Origin: an uncultured Oscillospiraceae bacterium
GTDB taxonomy: Bacteria; Bacillota; Clostridia; Oscillospirales; Acutalibacteraceae
Length of the DNA: 49,917 nt
Direction: 5' to 3'
NCBI GenBank assembly: GCA_959596515.1
Contig: CAUFXR010000007.1
Coordinates: 1-49,917 of the forward strand
Shown here: positions 17,367 through 25,468 of the stretch, in pieces
Position numbering within the stretch: the stretch's first letter is position 1
Layout of the letters: each line of letters begins with the position of its first letter
The notes under the pieces: generated by a model
What the model was told of the DNA's origin: nothing
Databases searched by the model: none
The model's input: the letters and a program-made list of their open reading frames with translations, nothing else
Made by a program: the position numbers and the translations under genes

Positions 17367-19504
17367 GATATCTCTCCTTCTACTTTATAAATATAATAGG
17401 ACTTGACCTGAGACAACAGCTGAAAATGGATTTCCTCATTCTCCAGCTCTTCTAAATTTCTAGTGGTCAAAATATAGCTTCCGCCCAATTTTGATAAATC
17501 TTCAATATTTAAGGTCAAATGGAAAACATCTGCCTGTCTTAACTCAAATTCGGTGGGTTCTTCATCGGTGAGAGTAATTAAAATATGAGCGTATCGATTA
17601 TAAGTTTCCTCATTTGAACCATCTGGATCCAGTTGAGCCCAACGCTCTAAATTTGGATAAACATTTGTTGAATTAATCGTCGGAGCTCCCGCAAGTACTG
17701 GTATGTTGATCAGCGGGTACCCGGCGCTTTCCACAATCCAAGTTCCAGGTTCCTCTTGTTCGACTTGTCGAATCTCCTGTATTAAAGAATCCTCCTGCAA
17801 CAAGGCAGTCCCTTGGCGAATAGGATTGACCAATACACCGGACACCAACACAATCAGCAAGGAACCACAGAGGAACAATTTTTCGTGGCGCCGGAAAATT
17901 ACATAAAAGCCAACAATGACCACCAAAGTAACACCAATGGCTTTCACTAAGGATAAGTAATCCGGGAAATTTCTCACGCAACCTATACCAACGAAAGCGC
18001 CGAGAATCACAGCAAGAACCGCCGCCACCCAAAGGGGAATTCTGGTTCTTAAAAGGGCCATGCTCCGTACCAGCAAAAGAATATTGATAACACCCACCGC
18101 CAAAAAAGCTCTAGGTGCTTGGCTATAGCTCAGCAATAATATTTTAGACAGAATTTCTGGAAATTGCAAGGTACAATAAAGTAACAAAATTACCTGCGCC
18201 GCCAATAAGCAAATTAAAACCGGGTCACGCTTCTTTTCTTTCAGTAACACAAAGAGAGACAAAAGGATGCCTATTGGGAAAAAATCATAAAAAACAGCTT
18301 GCTCACAGGAATTCCCCGGTAAATTGGTCTGCGCTATCGGGAACAGCAGTGTAGCCGGATAGTTGAAAAGTCTGGTGAAAAAGCCTCCTCCAGTAGACGA
18401 TCTGGCTCCGGGATAAGCTGTATTTAATACAATCTCAATAGTATCCAGCGATTTTGAAAGAATGTATGCCATTCCACCCGCGAGTAAAACAATGAACAAT
18501 AGTAGAAAAGAAAGATCCCTTCTCCAGGCAAAGCTGCATTTCTTTCGATCCACAATGATTACACCGACGATCAGCGCTAAAAAAACATATCCTAACGGTA
18601 CTTGCCAGGAGGGATAAAAGGTTAAAATATAGGCACCGCCGCAGAGAGCCAGCCCGACCATCAAAAGCGCTCTCGCCCACATTTTTTTCGTCACCATAAA
18701 ATGGTGGACAATCAGTACCGCCAGTTGACCAAATACCAGCATTTCGATCAAACTATTGACGGCAAACCACCACTGTACCTGAGAAGAAAAAGTGATCAGT
18801 AAAGCGCAGGCCAGCGACAAGGCCTTTTTGCGGTCAGTAAGCAGCATGGCTAACTCGAATGTAACCATAAACAGGGCAATGAGCCTGGCGCACCAAAAAA
18901 ACGACAATCCCCGTTCTATGCCTAAAAACAAATACCCCCAATGGAATGGGCGAAATAAAACAGCGATATCCCAGACCGGCTGTCCGTAGACAATAAAGCT
19001 GTCTGTGGTCGCTCCTCGCATAACCTGTCCAAAATAGGGATACGCACCCTGTGGATCATAATACTGCGCAAAAGCCATTGGCGTATTTACCGCCCACTCA
19101 TCGGAACGCACCGCCCTATTTGCGCCAAAAAGCACTCCACCATCCTGACCATCCGCGAGAATCCCTGTCCAACATCCGATCGAAGAGCCGTTTAAATTCA
19201 TCAACACACAAACAGCCAAAACTACAACGGCCACCACATAGCGCCAACGATACAAAAGATTTCCAAGCGGCGTTAAAAATCGGTAACCAAAAAAAGAGAT
19301 GGCGAAGCAAACGAAAAATCCAATGGCACCAATAACAAGGACTTTCAGCCAAAGTTGGCTGAAAATATCTGAAATCGCTACTTCTCCTCCAAAATAAATC
19401 AATTGGCGATAAAAATAGAAAATCGCAGCAACAATAGCCAGCAACAGAGCCCCAACTCCACAGTTCAACCATTTTTCCCGTAACTGCCGTTTACTTTCCT
19501 GCAT
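17363..19504 (-). CDS. large polytopic membrane protein, GT-C/YfhO-like architecture
   Basis: About 713 residues with at least a dozen hydrophobic segments between roughly residues 15 and 570, and a C-terminal extracytoplasmic domain (about 570-713, beginning after LLIVLVSGVLVNPI). A conserved-looking charged loop, NRAVRSDEWAVNTPMAF, follows the second or third membrane helix, as in GT-C transferases that use polyprenyl-phosphate sugars. I do not recognise the exact family. Start ATG 19504 is chosen for GGGAGGAG 5 bases upstream; the frame is open to 19546 but that part overlaps the promoter. Translationally coupled to the GT2 gene, so the two probably decorate a cell-wall polymer together (inference). 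Confidence 0.8.
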   Translation of the reverse strand: MQESKRQLREKWLNCGVGALLLAIVAAIFYFYRQLIYFGGEVAISDIFSQLWLKVLVIGAIGFFVCFAISFFGYRFLTPLGNLLYRWRYVVAVVVLAVCVLMNLNGSSIGCWTGILADGQDGGVLFGANRAVRSDEWAVNTPMAFAQYYDPQGAYPYFGQVMRGATTDSFIVYGQPVWDIAVLFRPFHWGYLFLGIERGLSFFWCARLIALFMVTFELAMLLTDRKKALSLACALLITFSSQVQWWFAVNSLIEMLVFGQLAVLIVHHFMVTKKMWARALLMVGLALCGGAYILTFYPSWQVPLGYVFLALIVGVIIVDRKKCSFAWRRDLSFLLLFIVLLAGGMAYILSKSLDTIEIVLNTAYPGARSSTGGGFFTRLFNYPATLLFPIAQTNLPGNSCEQAVFYDFFPIGILLSLFVLLKEKKRDPVLICLLAAQVILLLYCTLQFPEILSKILLLSYSQAPRAFLAVGVINILLLVRSMALLRTRIPLWVAAVLAVILGAFVGIGCVRNFPDYLSLVKAIGVTLVVIVGFYVIFRRHEKLFLCGSLLIVLVSGVLVNPIRQGTALLQEDSLIQEIRQVEQEEPGTWIVESAGYPLINIPVLAGAPTINSTNVYPNLERWAQLDPDGSNEETYNRYAHILITLTDEEPTEFELRQADVFHLTLNIEDLSKLGGSYILTTRNLEELENEEIHFQLLSQVKSYYIYKVEGEIS

Positions 19505-19545
19505 GTTGTCTCCTCCCGGGAACCAAATTTTAAAAGTACTTTTCA

Positions 19546-19574
19546 AGTATACCTTTTTTCTCTGGGCGTGTATA
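19546..19574 (-). promoter_or_regulatory. candidate promoter of the membrane-glycosyltransferase operon
   Basis: TATACA (19574-19569) and TATACT (19551-19546) on the minus strand are 17 bases apart. The -35 is imperfect and the -10 good. It would start transcription about 35 bases before the ATG at 19504. Confidence 0.5.
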
Positions 19575-19648
19575 GAAAAGCCGAGATATTTTTATAAATC
19601 TGATAAGATTAGAATGGTTAACTTTAACATTTCGTAAGAAATTACGAA

Positions 19649-20122
19649 TCAATACCCCTCGTTGCGCCTGGCTTTTCGAAGTTGCTGACGGCGAGCGCCA
19701 TTTTCAAATTCTTCCTTTTCCTGCTCGGTTTCGCAAATCAGTTGAGGTACCGACACCGGTTTTTGATTCTCATCCAGCGCTACCAGCACCATATAACAGG
19801 TATTTACCAGTTCCCGTGTTCCATTCAGCCGTTCTACAAAGGTATCCACCCTAACTTCCATGGAACTTTTTCCCACATAGGTCATTTTCCCTTTGAGAAC
19901 TAAGGTACTATTGATAGTCACCGCCTTTTTAAACTGAAGATTATCAATACATGCGGTAGTCACCTCATGCTCCGCGTGCCGTCTGGCGATGACACCGCCA
20001 AGCATATCGATCCAAGACATCAGCTGACCACCGAACAGCCGTTTATAACCGTTGATGTGGGAACTCAAAACCAATTGTACCTGCTCCGCCGCAGATTCAG
20101 ACACTTTTTTTGCTTCTTTCAT
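19649..20122 (-). CDS. acyl-CoA thioesterase, hotdog fold (YciA/BFIT type)
   Basis: A single hotdog-domain protein of about 157 residues. Hallmarks are the HINGYKRLFGGQLMSWIDML segment, with the central helix and catalytic Asp, and the CIDNLQFKKAV strand, as in acyl-CoA hydrolases that cleave acyl-CoA to free acid and CoA. The acyl chain preference cannot be read. ATG 20122 is preferred over the upstream TTG because AGAGAG is 6 bases before it. It stands alone, downstream of the hydrogenase terminator. Confidence 0.88.
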   Translation of the reverse strand: MKEAKKVSESAAEQVQLVLSSHINGYKRLFGGQLMSWIDMLGGVIARRHAEHEVTTACIDNLQFKKAVTINSTLVLKGKMTYVGKSSMEVRVDTFVERLNGTRELVNTCYMVLVALDENQKPVSVPQLICETEQEKEEFENGARRQQLRKARRNEGY

Positions 20123-20153
20123 AATCAACTCTCTACTTTCCTTTGAAAATGGG

Positions 20154-20187
20154 AAAACAGAGGGCGAAAAGGGCCGCCCTCTGTTTT
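20154..20187 (-). terminator. terminator downstream of the hydrogenase gene
   Basis: A 13-bp perfect stem with GAGGGCG/CGCCCTC core and 8-base loop; it ends in TTTT on the minus strand. It separates the catalytic hydrogenase gene from the thioesterase gene and could also work on the plus strand. Confidence 0.85.
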
Positions 20188-20231
20188 TAGTATCTTCCTA
20201 GAAATTGAAATCATAGATGAATTCATTAAAA

Positions 20232-21674
20232 TTATAGGTCATCCATCTTTATTTTATCAAAACCGTGCTCCATCACGTTTTCCGTAATGGTACGTTTATC
20301 CGCCTTAGGCAGCAGTTTGGAACGGTTTTTCACCACTTTTTGCAGAGTATCCACAGCGGCAGGACCATCCAAACATCCGCCGGGACAAGCCATGCCCTCG
20401 ATGATATTTTCCGGCATTTTCCCCGCGTTCATGGCAATCAGCGCTTTCTTGCATTCTTTTGCGCCCATACACTTCCGGCAAGTCACCGGCATCTCAAAGC
20501 CTTCCTCATCCAGGACCTCCATTACCGCGCCGGACACACCTCCGCTTTGGGCAAAGCCTTTGCCGTAAATAGAACCGTCCTGAACCTCATCCGCCATTTC
20601 CATAGGATCCACATTCTGCGCCTTAAACATGGCGGCCAGCTCCTCGAAGGTAATGACGTAGTCAGCGCTGTCTTTTACATGCTGGATTTCCTGCTTTTTC
20701 GCGATACAAGGCCCAATAAACACCGTCAACGCATGAGGATGGAGATATTTTACATACCGTGCAGTAGCGGTCATTGGCGACACCGTACTGCTGATATTGG
20801 GAATCAACTTTGGAAAATGCTTTTTAATCATGGTGAAAAAGGCAGGACAGCAGGATGTCGTCATCTTTCTGCCAGTTTGGATCGCCTCTTTCAGCTCATG
20901 GGCTTCGTGCTGAGCTACCGCGTCAGCGCCCAGAGCGACCTCAAAAGAATCGTCAAAGCCCAGTTTTTTCAGGGCAGCTTTCAGCATTCCCACCGTAGCG
21001 GTACCGAATTGTCCCTCAATGGCCGGGGCGAACATTGCATAGACATGCTTTTTTCCCTTAAGCTGCTCAATGACCTCCACAATAGACGAGGTATCAGAGA
21101 TAGCGCCGAAAGGGCAGTCCATGGTACAGGCACCGCATCCGATGCATCGATCATATTTGATACTGGCCTGCTTGTTTTCATCCATCGTGATCGCGTCTAC
21201 CGGACAGGAACGCAGGCAGGGCCGCATGGTATCGGAAATAGCGTTATAGGGGCAGGCCGCGGCACAGCGGCCGCATTCTTTGCATTTAGAAGGGTCAATA
21301 TAAGCGCCGCTGCCAGTAACAGTAATAGCGCCAAAAGGGCAAGCCGCCACGCATTTTTTCGCCATACAGCGCTGGCAGTTGGCGGTAACGGTAAACCGGT
21401 TGATGGGACAGCCTTCACAGGCCGCCGGAAGTACCGTCACTGTGCCCGAGCCATCCGGATTGGTGGGCAAGTGTTTTCCTCTTGCCAAGATGACGCGTTC
21501 TCTCAAGATTTCCCGCTCCCGGTAAACACAACAGCGAAAACGCGCCACTCTCCCCGGAATGATATCGTAGGGAATTGAATCCGCTTTTTCCTCCAGGTCC
21601 CCGGCATAAGCCAGCTGGGCAACCCGGAGCAAAACCTCGAATTTCATTTGTTTGGCGTCATTATCGTATCGCAT
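20232..21674 (-). CDS. hydA: monomeric [FeFe] hydrogenase, group B-like
   Basis: A 480-residue iron-only hydrogenase producing or consuming H2, probably with ferredoxin. The N-terminal half carries several cysteine clusters (CQRCMAKKCVAACP, CKECGRCAAACP, CLRSCP, CIGCGACTMDCP), i.e. ferredoxin-type 4Fe-4S sites. The H-cluster motifs follow: L1 TSCCPAF, L2 FIGPCIAKKQE, L3 MACPGGCLDGP. No 2Fe-2S or NuoEF-like partner subunits are present, so an electron-bifurcating HydABC type is unlikely. L1 ending in F instead of the classical W, and the extended ferredoxin part, point to group B. Start ATG 21674 has GAGG 5 bases upstream; in-frame ATGs at 21695 and 21713 have poor sites. It follows the PP2C gene by about 200 bases. 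Confidence 0.93.
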   Translation of the reverse strand: MRYDNDAKQMKFEVLLRVAQLAYAGDLEEKADSIPYDIIPGRVARFRCCVYREREILRERVILARGKHLPTNPDGSGTVTVLPAACEGCPINRFTVTANCQRCMAKKCVAACPFGAITVTGSGAYIDPSKCKECGRCAAACPYNAISDTMRPCLRSCPVDAITMDENKQASIKYDRCIGCGACTMDCPFGAISDTSSIVEVIEQLKGKKHVYAMFAPAIEGQFGTATVGMLKAALKKLGFDDSFEVALGADAVAQHEAHELKEAIQTGRKMTTSCCPAFFTMIKKHFPKLIPNISSTVSPMTATARYVKYLHPHALTVFIGPCIAKKQEIQHVKDSADYVITFEELAAMFKAQNVDPMEMADEVQDGSIYGKGFAQSGGVSGAVMEVLDEEGFEMPVTCRKCMGAKECKKALIAMNAGKMPENIIEGMACPGGCLDGPAAVDTLQKVVKNRSKLLPKADKRTITENVMEHGFDKIKMDDL

Positions 21675-21878
21675 AGGCTCCTCTACTTTCCTTATCATAG
21701 CCTTTCCGGCCATTCGGTACTTTCAGCGCCGAATAAACCACAGCGAAAAGGCCTTGGTCATTTTCTGAATCTTTCGCGTTTTTTCTCTCTGAAATAAGCT
21801 TACGCATAGCCCGAAACTCCAAACTACCACGAAATCCCGCAGCACCCTCTGTTCATGCTTCAGGCACTCAAGCAACAC

Positions 21879-23054
21879 TTAATAATATTTTTTTGTCACC
21901 CGTTTTCCCAACCGCTCCATCAGGCCGCACAGTTTATCGATCAGCTTCAGTTTAATGCTCAGGTCAGACGGAAGGCCTGGATTCTGGTGGGCCGGATTGA
22001 TAGCCGTGCCGATAAACAGATTTAAGGTAGTGCATTCCTCCAGCAAAATTTTCGCCAGCATAGCGGCGCCGTTTTTCTCGTCCAGCCTTTTGAAATAGAA
22101 AGAATCTGTCTCATGATCCAGATATTCCTGAAGAATCTCCACCGTACGGCTCAGAGTCAGCACGCCCTCGGTCACCAGGTCGATGCCCTGGATGCTTCCA
22201 ATGGGAGGAATCAGCGGATCCACGTAATCCAGACTGGTTTCAACGCTGCGGTTTAAGATACGCGCCACGATATTCGCACTGGAACCGCCGCAAATCAGCT
22301 TTTTCCCGGAAGAAGTCATAAAGTCCCTGACCATTTTCGGGTCGTCTTCCTTATTTTTCGGCGGGCCGGCGAACATATTGACCACCTGGCGGGGAGAAAT
22401 TCTGGCCACCATTACTGTGGAATCGTCTCCCGGCTTATCCATGTAAAGCTCTTTTACCGCCTGTGACAGAGCCGCCGCCAAACGAGGCGCGGACTTTTCC
22501 TTTAAGCTTTCCTTGCGCAGCCATTCCGCAACGCTTTCCCAAGTCCAGCCGAAATTTAAAATACTTCCCACGCCGGCGTATACCACACCGTCGCTGATCA
22601 AGGCCAGCACATCCCCGGGGAATACAGTAAACCGAGATTCATATACGGTTTTCCCCGCATACTCTTTATCGGTCATTTCCAGCTCCATCAGTTCCCCGTT
22701 ACGGATAAAAATGCAACCCGGATTGTCAAACTCAGCCAAATAGGCCTCACCGGTATCCTTAATCTGCAACACGGAAAAGGTGGAATAAGCCAGCTTTCTC
22801 ACGCTGCAGATGGGCAAAGTGGAAACAATCGTCTCCACCGCCTGTTCCATGGCGGCCCCCTCTGTCAGCATGGTCGAAATTATGGTACTGGTCAGTGTGG
22901 AAAGGATATTGGCCTTTACGCCGCTTCCCAAGCCATCTGCCAATACCGCGAAAACGGAATCCTCTGTGCGGGTGATTCGCACGTTATCGCCGCACAGCTC
23001 CTCACCGTACTTGAACAAGCTACGGTAAGCGGTATCCACATGCATTTTCATCAT
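21879..23054 (-). CDS. SpoIIE/PP2C-type serine phosphatase of the hydrogen-sensing module
   Basis: A 391-residue protein with an N-terminal PP2C/SpoIIE catalytic domain (about residues 1-220). The metal-binding aspartates are seen in VLADGLGSG, LISDGVVYAG and GDDSTVMVARI. A C-terminal region of about 170 residues, unrecognised by me, follows (contains ICGGSSANIVARIL). Phosphatases of this type dephosphorylate serine/threonine, often on STAS-type anti-anti-sigma factors; no such partner is in the window. It overlaps the sensory hydrogenase gene by ATGA, a linkage known for PP2C-associated sensory [FeFe] hydrogenases. It probably converts the H2 or redox signal into dephosphorylation (inference). 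Confidence 0.9.
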   Translation of the reverse strand: MMKMHVDTAYRSLFKYGEELCGDNVRITRTEDSVFAVLADGLGSGVKANILSTLTSTIISTMLTEGAAMEQAVETIVSTLPICSVRKLAYSTFSVLQIKDTGEAYLAEFDNPGCIFIRNGELMELEMTDKEYAGKTVYESRFTVFPGDVLALISDGVVYAGVGSILNFGWTWESVAEWLRKESLKEKSAPRLAAALSQAVKELYMDKPGDDSTVMVARISPRQVVNMFAGPPKNKEDDPKMVRDFMTSSGKKLICGGSSANIVARILNRSVETSLDYVDPLIPPIGSIQGIDLVTEGVLTLSRTVEILQEYLDHETDSFYFKRLDEKNGAAMLAKILLEECTTLNLFIGTAINPAHQNPGLPSDLSIKLKLIDKLCGLMERLGKRVTKKYY

Positions 23055-24760
23055 TCATCACCGTCAAACACAATCATATTTTTTAGCTTGGTCAGAGTCA
23101 CCTTGGTTTCCGCGGTCGTCTCGCCTAGCAGGCTGGCGATCTGCTGGGCCGCCACCATCTGCTTGTCGATAACCTTTTGGGCCATTTCCATGGTTTCCAC
23201 CCGCAGGTCATAAAGATTTTCCTGCTCCTTCTCTTCCTTGGTGATATCCTTGAAAATACCCATGACGATGTTTTGCTTATCTATGTAAATAATGGATTGC
23301 TCCGTCGTAAGCCCATATTCCTTGTAATGCACTTTTTTATTGGTAATCGGCTGCTTGGTCTCCAATACGAACTGGAAATCAGAGCTGTCGATCAGTTCAA
23401 ACAATCCCTTTTCCAGCGCCTCTCTGCGGGAGATTTTGAAGCATTCCTCTGCGGCCTTATTGAACTCGATAATATTCATCTCATCATCCACCATGATGGT
23501 GATGTTAGGCGTTTCGGAAAGTACATAATTGGACAAGGATTCGGCCCGCTCCTTCATATAAGGCACGCACATAGTCAACTCCGCCTTATTGAGATATACA
23601 GCAATGGCCTTTTCTCGGCAGGAATTGTAACCGCAGGCGCCGCAGTTCAGCTCCTGCTCCGGAGATTCTTTGCCGATTTTCGCCAAAATGCTGCGAATAG
23701 TATCCTCGTCCGGCAGCTTCTCATGGCGGGAACGGTCAAAGAACCGCTTACCCATGGGGATTTCCTCATCCACAGCAGGATAAGCGTCGGCATCCTCCCT
23801 AGCATAGTTCTCCACATCCAAAGCGGCTTTAAAGCGGGTTTCCTCGCCTTTGGTCTTAGCCGGTCCGTTGACACAGCCGCCCTTGCAGGCGTTGACTTCC
23901 ACAAAGCAGTGATCCAGTTCACCTTTCGCCATAGAGGAAAACAAAGCGATACACTCCTGAATCCCGTCCACCGTAAGCATACGGTAATTATTGCAGTCTC
24001 CCCGAGCCTTCAGGCTTTCCAGGATACCACTGGTCACCGGGTACATTCTCAAAATCTTGGAACTCGCGTTTAGGAAAGAGGCATCCTCGCACTGATCAGG
24101 CACGATTCCCTCTTCCCGGAACCACTGTTCAATATCCTCAAAAGTTAGCACCGCATCCACGTCGGTGTCATGGCGGATATCTGCCGCCTCGTCAATTTTA
24201 GCGATGCACGGACCTACAAACACTACCTTGACGCCTTTGCCTAAAGTTTGCTTGATCAGCCTGGCACTGGCGATCATAGGAGATACCACCGGAGCCATAT
24301 ATTCCACAACTTCTGGATGGTACAGCTCGATCAAACGATTGATAGAAGGGCAACAGGTGGTAATGATGTTCTTCATCTTGTTTTCCACCATCAAATCATG
24401 ATATTGAGCGGTAACATAAGCGGCACCTTGAGCGGTTTCCGAAACCGCGCAAAATCCCAGCTTCTTTAACGCCGCCGCCATTTGACCGGGAGTTTTCAGG
24501 CAAAAAGAGCCTAAAAAAGACGGCGCTAAAGAAATCGCCACTTTCTCTCCAGCGGCCAGCATTTCTTTCACCTGATCCAGACTGCTGGTAAGGGTTTTGG
24601 CGTTTTGGGGACAATTTGCCAGACAAGTACCGCACAGCAGACAGTCGTCATCGATGATCTGCGCCTGTTCGTTGACCACCCGAATGGATTTTACCGGGCA
24701 CACTTTCAAACATTTATAACAGTTTTTACAATTCGCTTTCTTTAATCCGATGATGCTCAT
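23051..24760 (-). CDS. hydS: sensory [FeFe] hydrogenase with PAS domain (HydS, group C-like)
   Basis: A 569-residue protein: two N-terminal 4Fe-4S motifs (CKNCYKCLKVCP, CLLCGTCLANCP), an H-cluster domain (about 75-360) with L1 TTCCPS, L2 FVGPCIAKIDE and L3 NACKGGCVNGP, then a further cluster motif CGACGYNSC (about 370-410), a PAS domain (about 420-515) and a C-terminal helical region. The PAS fusion, altered L1 and L3, and adjacent phosphatase match group C sensory hydrogenases, thought to sense H2 rather than turn it over fast. It lacks a histidine kinase or methyl-accepting module of its own, so output should pass through the coupled PP2C protein. ATGA overlaps join it to both neighbours. 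Confidence 0.92.
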   Translation of the reverse strand: MSIIGLKKANCKNCYKCLKVCPVKSIRVVNEQAQIIDDDCLLCGTCLANCPQNAKTLTSSLDQVKEMLAAGEKVAISLAPSFLGSFCLKTPGQMAAALKKLGFCAVSETAQGAAYVTAQYHDLMVENKMKNIITTCCPSINRLIELYHPEVVEYMAPVVSPMIASARLIKQTLGKGVKVVFVGPCIAKIDEAADIRHDTDVDAVLTFEDIEQWFREEGIVPDQCEDASFLNASSKILRMYPVTSGILESLKARGDCNNYRMLTVDGIQECIALFSSMAKGELDHCFVEVNACKGGCVNGPAKTKGEETRFKAALDVENYAREDADAYPAVDEEIPMGKRFFDRSRHEKLPDEDTIRSILAKIGKESPEQELNCGACGYNSCREKAIAVYLNKAELTMCVPYMKERAESLSNYVLSETPNITIMVDDEMNIIEFNKAAEECFKISRREALEKGLFELIDSSDFQFVLETKQPITNKKVHYKEYGLTTEQSIIYIDKQNIVMGIFKDITKEEKEQENLYDLRVETMEMAQKVIDKQMVAAQQIASLLGETTAETKVTLTKLKNMIVFDGDE

Positions 24761-25002
24761 ATGGACATCCTCCCTAAAATCTCACGGTTGAAAAACTCTT
24801 CAGTGGTCGAGGGAGAAACGGAAAAATCCTTGCCGTCTACCGTTACGCTGACGCCTCCCTGGCAGCGTCCCATACAGAAAGAGCCTCTCAAATTCACTTG
24901 GTCCTTCAGGCCATTTAGGGCGATATTCCTCTCTAAAATCTGGATTACATCCCTGGAGCCCTTCAGATGGCAGGAACTGCCAATACACACTACAACATCC
25001 AC
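24757..25002 (-). CDS. thioredoxin-like [2Fe-2S] ferredoxin (NuoE C-terminal-like)
   Basis: An 81-residue protein resembling the [2Fe-2S] thioredoxin-fold domain of NuoE/HydC. The four ligand cysteines are in CIGSSCHLKGS and GSFCMGRCQGG. A one-domain form like this is common beside sensory and catalytic [FeFe] hydrogenases and is presumed to carry electrons or tune redox input. The start is GTG with GGAG 8 bases upstream; the ATG three bases downstream is out of frame. First gene of the H2-sensing operon, overlapping hydS by 4 bases. Confidence 0.9.
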   Translation of the reverse strand: MDVVVCIGSSCHLKGSRDVIQILERNIALNGLKDQVNLRGSFCMGRCQGGVSVTVDGKDFSVSPSTTEEFFNREILGRMSI

Positions 25003-25153
25003 GCCAAACTCTCCGCCTTTCCATTAATCTCTTGTCACATACAAATCCAAGGGATCCTCTCTTCCTTTTCCCGCCTTATCAGCCACTTTGATAATTTTTT
25101 AACGATCTGAATTCCGCAAACAAACCCCTTGGCGCCAAAAAGAATCTAAATTT

Positions 25154-25182
25154 ATTATACTATGCTTTGTTTCACATTTCAA
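25154..25182 (-). promoter_or_regulatory. promoter of the hydrogen-sensing operon
   Basis: On the minus strand TTGAAA (25182-25177) and TATAAT (25159-25154) are separated by exactly 17 bases. Transcription would begin near 25147, giving a leader of about 145 bases before the GTG at 25002. Confidence 0.85.
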
Positions 25183-25186
25183 CAAA
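25166..25186. promoter_or_regulatory. Rex-like inverted repeat over the -35 box
   Basis: TTTGTT and AACAAA form a perfect 6-bp inverted repeat with a 9-base spacer, covering the -35 box of the hydS promoter. The half-sites match Rex operators (TTGTT...AACAA), but the consensus spacer is 8, so the identity is uncertain. The position suits a repressor. Confidence 0.5.
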
Positions 25187-25345
25187 AACCCCTGAATAAT
25201 TCTCGGGAATGTTTTCTCCTTTTTCTAGAAAAAAGAGCAGCGTTTTCTTCCAGTCTTCCGTTCTATCAAATCGAGTATAGGGTTAAACTATTTCAGCCAT
25301 ATTAACAGAAATAAGCCATAAACTTTCAGAGGGAAAATACATTTT

Positions 25346-25375
25346 TTTACAAAATCTGAAATTATGTGCTATAAT
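25346..25375 (+). promoter_or_regulatory. promoter of the DUF2156-GNAT gene pair
   Basis: TTTACA (25346-25351) and TATAAT (25370-25375) with an 18-base spacer. It lies inside the upstream extension of the following open frame, which argues for the later start at 25469. The leader is then about 87 bases. Confidence 0.7.
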
Positions 25376-25468
25376 ATGTTCAGATTTACAATATTGGAAT
25401 GGCTCTGGCCGGCGGCTGAGCTTGAAAAACGATCATTTCCCGCCGGAGAAATTAGGTTTAGAACAATT

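Noticed and set aside
20265..21578. 437-codon open frame on the plus strand opposite the hydrogenase gene
   Set aside because: It is antisense to a gene with unmistakable H-cluster motifs. Its composition is what complementing cysteine- and alanine-rich codons gives, and it has no family resemblance.
21717..21875. Open minus-strand frame of about 50 codons between the PP2C and hydrogenase genes
   Set aside because: It starts with GTG without a ribosome binding site and resembles no protein; it is probably untranslated spacer.
25166..25186. CcpA (cre) site reading of the operator-like repeat
   Set aside because: The central CG and several other cre positions do not match; the Rex-like reading fits the half-sites better.
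25217..25236. AT-rich inverted repeat CTTTTTCTAGAAAAAAG
   Set aside because: It lies between divergent promoters, has no GC stem or U-tract, and is likely compositional.
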